From Eumeta japonica (Eukaryota > Arthropoda > Insecta > Lepidoptera > Psychidae): 64,000 nt of DNA. Location of the stretch: contig BGZK01000078.1 of NCBI GenBank assembly GCA_005406025.1, positions 682,001 through 746,000 on the forward strand. Direction: 5' to 3'. Positions 59,650-64,000 of this stretch are shown here, one piece after another. Made by a program: the position numbers and the translations under genes. Under the pieces are notes generated by a model. It had not been told where the DNA came from and ran no database searches. It was given only the letters and a program-made list of their open reading frames with translations. Positions within the stretch are counted from its first letter, which is position 1. Every line of letters begins with the position of its first letter.

Positions 59650-61838
59650 CGTAGGTTATACGCCTTATAAAGAAAAGTCGTATAACAATTTAAATAAATT
59701 TTTCAATTATGTGAAAAAAAATTCCGAGGTATTTTAGCATGTATGTGCAGCTGCTAAATCTATGTTTGTCAGTAATAAAATAAAAAAATAACACCGATAC
59801 GATAAAAACTATTTGGAATATGATCAGTAGTGAAACTGAAAAACACATACACCATCGTACAGAATTTCAATTAAAAATTGATGATAAAATTTTAAACAAA
59901 AACAAAGAAATTGCTTTTGCTTTTGAAAAATTCTTTGCTTGCATTCCAGTTTCAACTATGCAATCTCTAAAATCATCGCTTATTTTCGCTAAGTCTTTGT
60001 TGAAACTAAATGTTGATACTTGTGATAATGTCACAAGTATCAACATTATTTGAATTTACTCATATTAACAGTAATGACGTTATTAAAACATTCAAATGTA
60101 TAAAAATGAAAAAAAAATTGCTGATCTTGGTGACTTTTCTGTAAAAATAATAGATTCAACAATAGACTGGATTTTTCCATGATTAGTAATGATTTTTAAT
60201 GATTGCGTTGATTATGGTATGGTTCCTGATTTAATGAAGGAAAGTAATGTTATTCCATTTTTTAAATCCGGTAGCATATCTGACCCTTCTAACTTTAAAC
60301 CGACATTAATACTACCAACACTCAGTAAATTTTTTTAAAAGCTCATTCTAAATCAATTATTGCGGCGGTAGTTTAATAATAATAATTTGATGAACATTAA
60401 ACAATTTGGCTTCACAACAGAGCGCTTAAGAAATGAAGCTGGTGTTGAGCTTATTCAACAGATTTTTGATGCCTGGGAGAATTCACGGGATGCAATCGGT
60501 GTCTTTTGTGATTTATCCAAGGCTTTTGACTGCATTCATCATGAGATCAGGAAACTACCCGATTATAGTGTCACGGATCGATCACTTAGACTTTAGAGTC
60601 TTATTTAAGAAGTAGAACTCAAAGGGTTGATGTTAATTGTGAGAGATCGTGGGGATCTGCAGTCAATATGGGTGTGCCGCAGAGTAAATTCTTGGACCAT
60701 TTTTATTCATAGTTTACATTAATAATCCACTACACCTTGTTAAAAATGGGCATGAGATTTTACTGTTTGCTGATGATACTTCTTTATTTTTTATGATTGA
60801 TAGGCAACAACCAGCTTTTGATAAAGCAAACAGTACCATCTCTGAAATAGTTGAGTGGTTTAGTATTAATTATCTTCTTCTCAAGGCGAGAAAAATGAAA
60901 CTTGTCAATTTTTTCTTGACTAATGCTAAATCGGTCAACTTAAACGTAATGGTCAGAAACAAGATACTGAATATCGTGGACACGATCATATTTCTTTATC
61001 TCAATTTAGATGATAAATTGCGTTGGAATTCTCATGTTACCAGGTTGGCGAAAAAGGTTACTTTTCCAAAATATTCAGTGAAAAGATTTCGGCAAGTTAT
61101 GGATGAAAGCACAGCGAGACTAGTATATTTCAGTTTTTTTATAGTCTCGTGTCCTATGGAATTTTCGTATGAAGTTACAAAGCCGATTTTAATACAATTT
61201 TTTTGCTGCAGAAGCGAGCTATTCGTGCTGTTTATGATTTTGAGAGCAATGTCATCACTCAGAGAAAGATTTAAGGAAATTAATATTTTAACTTTAGCAT
61301 CTCAATACATATACGACAACCTGGTATATATATGTCAAGAGATATATAGAATTGTTCAAAAAAAGGAACGACATCCATAGTATTAACACTAGATATAAGA
61401 ATGATGCTGCTGCTTATAAAACCCGTCTAAGAAAAGTTAACAAACCATTTAAGGGGCAACGTGTGCGCTTTTATAATAGAGTCCAGGCTGAAATGCAAAA
61501 ATTGCAATTTTATGAAATTAAACGATTCGTTAAATTAAAGTAATATGACAAGGACTATTATAATTTATCTGAATATATTAATGAAAAAAACCCAGGGGAT
61601 TGAACCACTCGGCTATCAGGTTGCTTCATGTTAATTCTAAGTATTGTATTAAATTATTAATTACTCAATATTTTGTATCGATGAGTAAAATAAAGCACAC
61701 CATGAGTTTCTTGCCGATTCTTCTTATGATGAATCAGCATTTAGAATGTTAATGTTGAAAACAATATTTTATGACTGATTTCAAGTATAATTTCTATTAT
61801 CTATGAAATAAAGCTATTTTTGATTTGATTTGATTTGA
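59650..61838 (+). mobile_element. jockey-like LINE, decayed ORF2 and 3' end
   Basis: Non-LTR retrotransposon remnant, 5' truncated. Across several frames I read MFVSNKIKK, NMISSETEKHIHHRTEFQLK, KNKEIAFAFEKFFACIPVST, a KESNVIPFFKSGSISDPSNF block near 60236-60300, FTTERLRNEAGVELIQQIFD, GVFCDLSKAFDCIHHEIRK (RT domain), MGVPQ, LLFADDTSLFF (catalytic Asp pair near 60768-60782), DDKLRWNSHVTRLAKKVTF, VMDESTARLVYF, SLRERFKEINILTLASQYIY and a tail ending GYYNLSEYINEKNPGD with TGA at 61601. The 3' UTR ends ATGAAATAAAGCTATTTT and a (TTTGA)n tail. Numerous stops and frameshifts make it inactive. It belongs with the fragment at 36270-37195 by motif order and 3' end. Confidence 0.88.
60009..60047. repeat. 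Perfect foldback interrupting LINE coding sequence
   Basis: AATGTTGATACTTGTGA (60009-60025), TAATG, TCACAAGTATCAACATT (60031-60047). The left arm encodes the LINE residues NVDTCDN. Family-like sequence resumes as FEFTHINSND right after the right arm, so the right arm looks like an extra inserted inverted copy. Confidence 0.95.
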
Positions 61839-62293
61839 CCAAGGGGACTCTCATAAATAGTGGCGACCTCTAATATTAAATAAATATATCTCTTCGCTAT
61901 CACCTCTTACAAGGAGATTGATTTTTAGAAGCTGCAGTAGTATATTTCGGATTACACTTTCCTACAACTTTTTTCTCGTTTCATATCAAAATAAATAGAA
62001 ATATTATGAAGTGTTCACTTTTGGATTTTCAAATTTTTTTTTGTTCTTTAATTATGCAACAGTTTCGCAAATGGTGAATAATAAATATTATTAATAAATA
62101 TGTGTATCAATAAAGGCCCTAAAATAGTAGTTTAGATACCAACTACCTAGAATTAAGGAGGATCTTCATTATTTCTTAGCTGTACATTAATTTAAAATTG
62201 ACTTAAAAAAACTTACTTATGTAAGGTATTAATCAGTATCTTTTTTTTAAAAAACAGCAGACCTTAATTACGAGAAATTTTCACAAAAATAGT

Positions 62294-62335
62294 TAACTGC
62301 AGAACCCTTATCAAAGGATAAGGGTTCTGCAGTTA
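62294..62335. repeat. Perfect foldback, 19-bp arms, 4-nt loop
   Basis: TAACTGCAGAACCCTTATC (62294-62312), AAAG, and the exact complement GATAAGGGTTCTGCAGTTA (62317-62335). Confidence 0.97.
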
Positions 62336-63364
62336 TACAGAACAACTATTTATACAGAACACACAGTTTTTACTCTAACGTTACTATACTTTGAATAAAT
62401 GTAACGTGCGGCGCGCTATCTTTCTCTCCTTGAATCACATGTAAAAACAACTGATATTATCTCGTATTCCATGTAGGTCGTGGTATGCCCTACGGCCGAC
62501 GATAAATCGTCCTTCTTTTGCTTAAAATATTTTAGATCTCGTTTAGGAGAAATCTAGAATAAGCGGTGTCTTCTCTCTACTAACAATTTTCGCGTGCTTC
62601 TGCGTGTTGGAGGACTACTTACTATTTCATTTTATGTACATCTCGATCGTGACGACTCTTGATCCTTCTGTCATACAAAACTTATTGTCCTTTGAAAGCA
62701 TATACTCGTACTTTGAAATAGTAAGTGCGTGAATCTTTTATTCTTAATTTTTTGGTGAAATTTTACATTAAAATGTATTATAGTGTAATGTAAAATCTAA
62801 TTTACTATAACAAACATAAAATATCGAAACCACAAGTTTCATATTTCGCGTCAATATCTCGGTTTGAATAAGGTATATCAATTAAATCCGAGGCGATGGT
62901 CGATCGAAGATCTTAAAAATTTATAAAAAATAACAGTAAAATAAACGACACATTTCCAAAGACAACAGAACAAATTACCCTTAAATATTGCAATATTATT
63001 TTTAATATTGAAACTTGTAGAGACTAATTGATTATTTACCTATTATGCTTTATAAGAAAAGACACTCTGTGAGCGGTGGCAATTCTAAGAGACTGCTTAC
63101 AGTGATATTAAACATTTTTTTTTGTGTATATTATAACGACAAAATGTAAGTGTGTATTTATAAAATGTCTTTTACAGTCTATCTTGCCAATTACATTTTT
63201 TTTCTTCAAGCTGTATACCGCTGATATGTTGATACTCCATAGAACTTTAATTTTGCTTTTCAGCCTAGTTGTAGTTGAACCTAGTGGTTATTGTTTTGTT
63301 TTACAGGAATATCACACAGAACGGAGTGTTTTTAGGGTCTTGTAGTCAAAGAAAAAGAAGGTTC

Positions 63365-63490
63365 TTTAGAATTTCTATTGATGAGGGGAATAGGAGCATA
63401 CCGGCCAACAGAAAGTAGATAGTCAGTGCCGCCTATAGACACCCACAACACTTGGAGGTCACCAGTGCGTTGTCGGCCTTTAATCTGTAT
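63365..63490 (+). repeat. Dispersed repeat scrap R6
   Basis: GACACCCACAACACTTGGAG, CACCAGTGCGTTGTCGGCCT and TTAATCTGTA resemble a common moth repeat phrase (ACACCCGCAACACC...GTGCGTTGCCGGCCTTTAA). A weaker relative may lie at 57140-57210. It is non-coding. Confidence 0.5.
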
Positions 63491-64000
63491 ATTCATTGGG
63501 ACAGAATACTTTAATATTTTAGTTAAAAAAATGTGGATAGAGATTTGAGTTTGGAATATCCCTATTTTTTTTAAACTCTAAAACCCAACGCAGAATTATA
63601 CTTCTTTATTTTGTACACAATGCCATTTTGTTAAAAACCGTTTTTCTCTAAGTGTTTGACCTGGTTTATTGTTATTAATTTTTGTTATCACAAATTATTA
63701 TCAAGGCACCTTTTAAAAGCTGGTAATTTTTAAGACTTCAAATAGATATGTGCATTTATTTTGCACAACTTTCTTTATCTTCTTCTCTTTCTTTTTTTTC
63801 TGGAAGATCGACAGACAAATTTAACTGTTATGAAATTGGCTAAGGCCACTTTCATATCATTCAAAATTGAGTCGAAACAATGATCTTATTGTCATAAATA
63901 TCCCGTCTCGCCACAGAACCACGAGAATCAGTAATAACTCTATATTGGAGCAATACTTGAAAGGTTTACATAAAGACTGAATAACATTTTATATAAATAC

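Larger units (their letters stand above)
61839..64000. other. Terminal stretch of the window, no gene recognised
   Basis: AT-rich. It contains the foldback at 62294-62335 and a repeat scrap at 63365-63490. Short open frames show no domain. Confidence 0.5.

Noticed and set aside
61585..61625. tRNA/SINE promoter-like sequence on the minus strand (AGCCGAGTGGTTCAATCC)
   Set aside because: The same bases encode the end of LINE ORF2 (NEKNPGD plus stop) in the plus strand, in the correct position for the family; no cloverleaf forms.

Overview
The window looks like nuclear DNA from an insect, most likely a moth or butterfly. It is strongly AT-rich, the only clear host gene is split by long introns, and most recognisable sequence is decayed transposons plus dispersed repeats of types I associate with lepidopteran genomes. 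Examples are GGTTCCG/GTCCGTCCGTC-type repeats, AAGTGCGAGT-type ends, jockey-like LINE tails and mariner relics. There are no operons, CRISPR arrays or convincing tRNA/rRNA genes.

Host gene (about 776-22767, + strand): the 3' half of a serotonin 5-HT2-type G-protein-coupled receptor. Four exons are supported by splice sites and continuous phase: 776-974 (second extracellular loop and TM5), 9960-10083 and 21343-21450 (third intracellular loop), and 21852-22767 (rest of that loop, TM6, TM7 with NPxxY, C-tail and stop). TM1-TM4 must lie upstream of the window. The last exon needs two compensating single-base corrections, both in homopolymers. Introns 1 and 2 are about 9.0 and 11.3 kb and hold repeats, including a mariner relic at 14.9-15.5 kb.

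From 22.8 kb to the end I recognise no host gene. The main occupants are: a hAT element (32479-35662) with terminal inverted repeats, an 8-bp target duplication and a broken BED-finger transposase; a Penelope-like retroelement (40214-42044) with YVDD reverse transcriptase, GIY-YIG endonuclease, about 295-bp inverted arms and a perfect 13-bp flanking duplication; a jockey-like LINE (about 59.65-61.84 kb) and two fragments of the same or a close family (36.27-37.20 kb, and 43.67-43.98 kb on the minus strand); a second mariner relic (44.1-45.0 kb); a possible solo LTR (51346-52047) inside a degenerate tandem array; and several dispersed repeat families.

The most unusual genome-scale signal is a series of short near-perfect foldbacks (arms 13-23 bp or more, mostly with loops of 4-10 bases) at 2.2, 23.5, 32.6, 38.2, 40.5, 44.4, 49.9, 50.4, 51.5, 60.0 and 62.3 kb. 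At 60.0 kb the foldback interrupts LINE coding sequence and looks like an inserted inverted copy of the neighbouring bases. This suggests template-switch mutation, or an assembly artefact, as the common origin. Two of the hairpins (2193-2248, 38166-38228) could be precursors of small RNAs.
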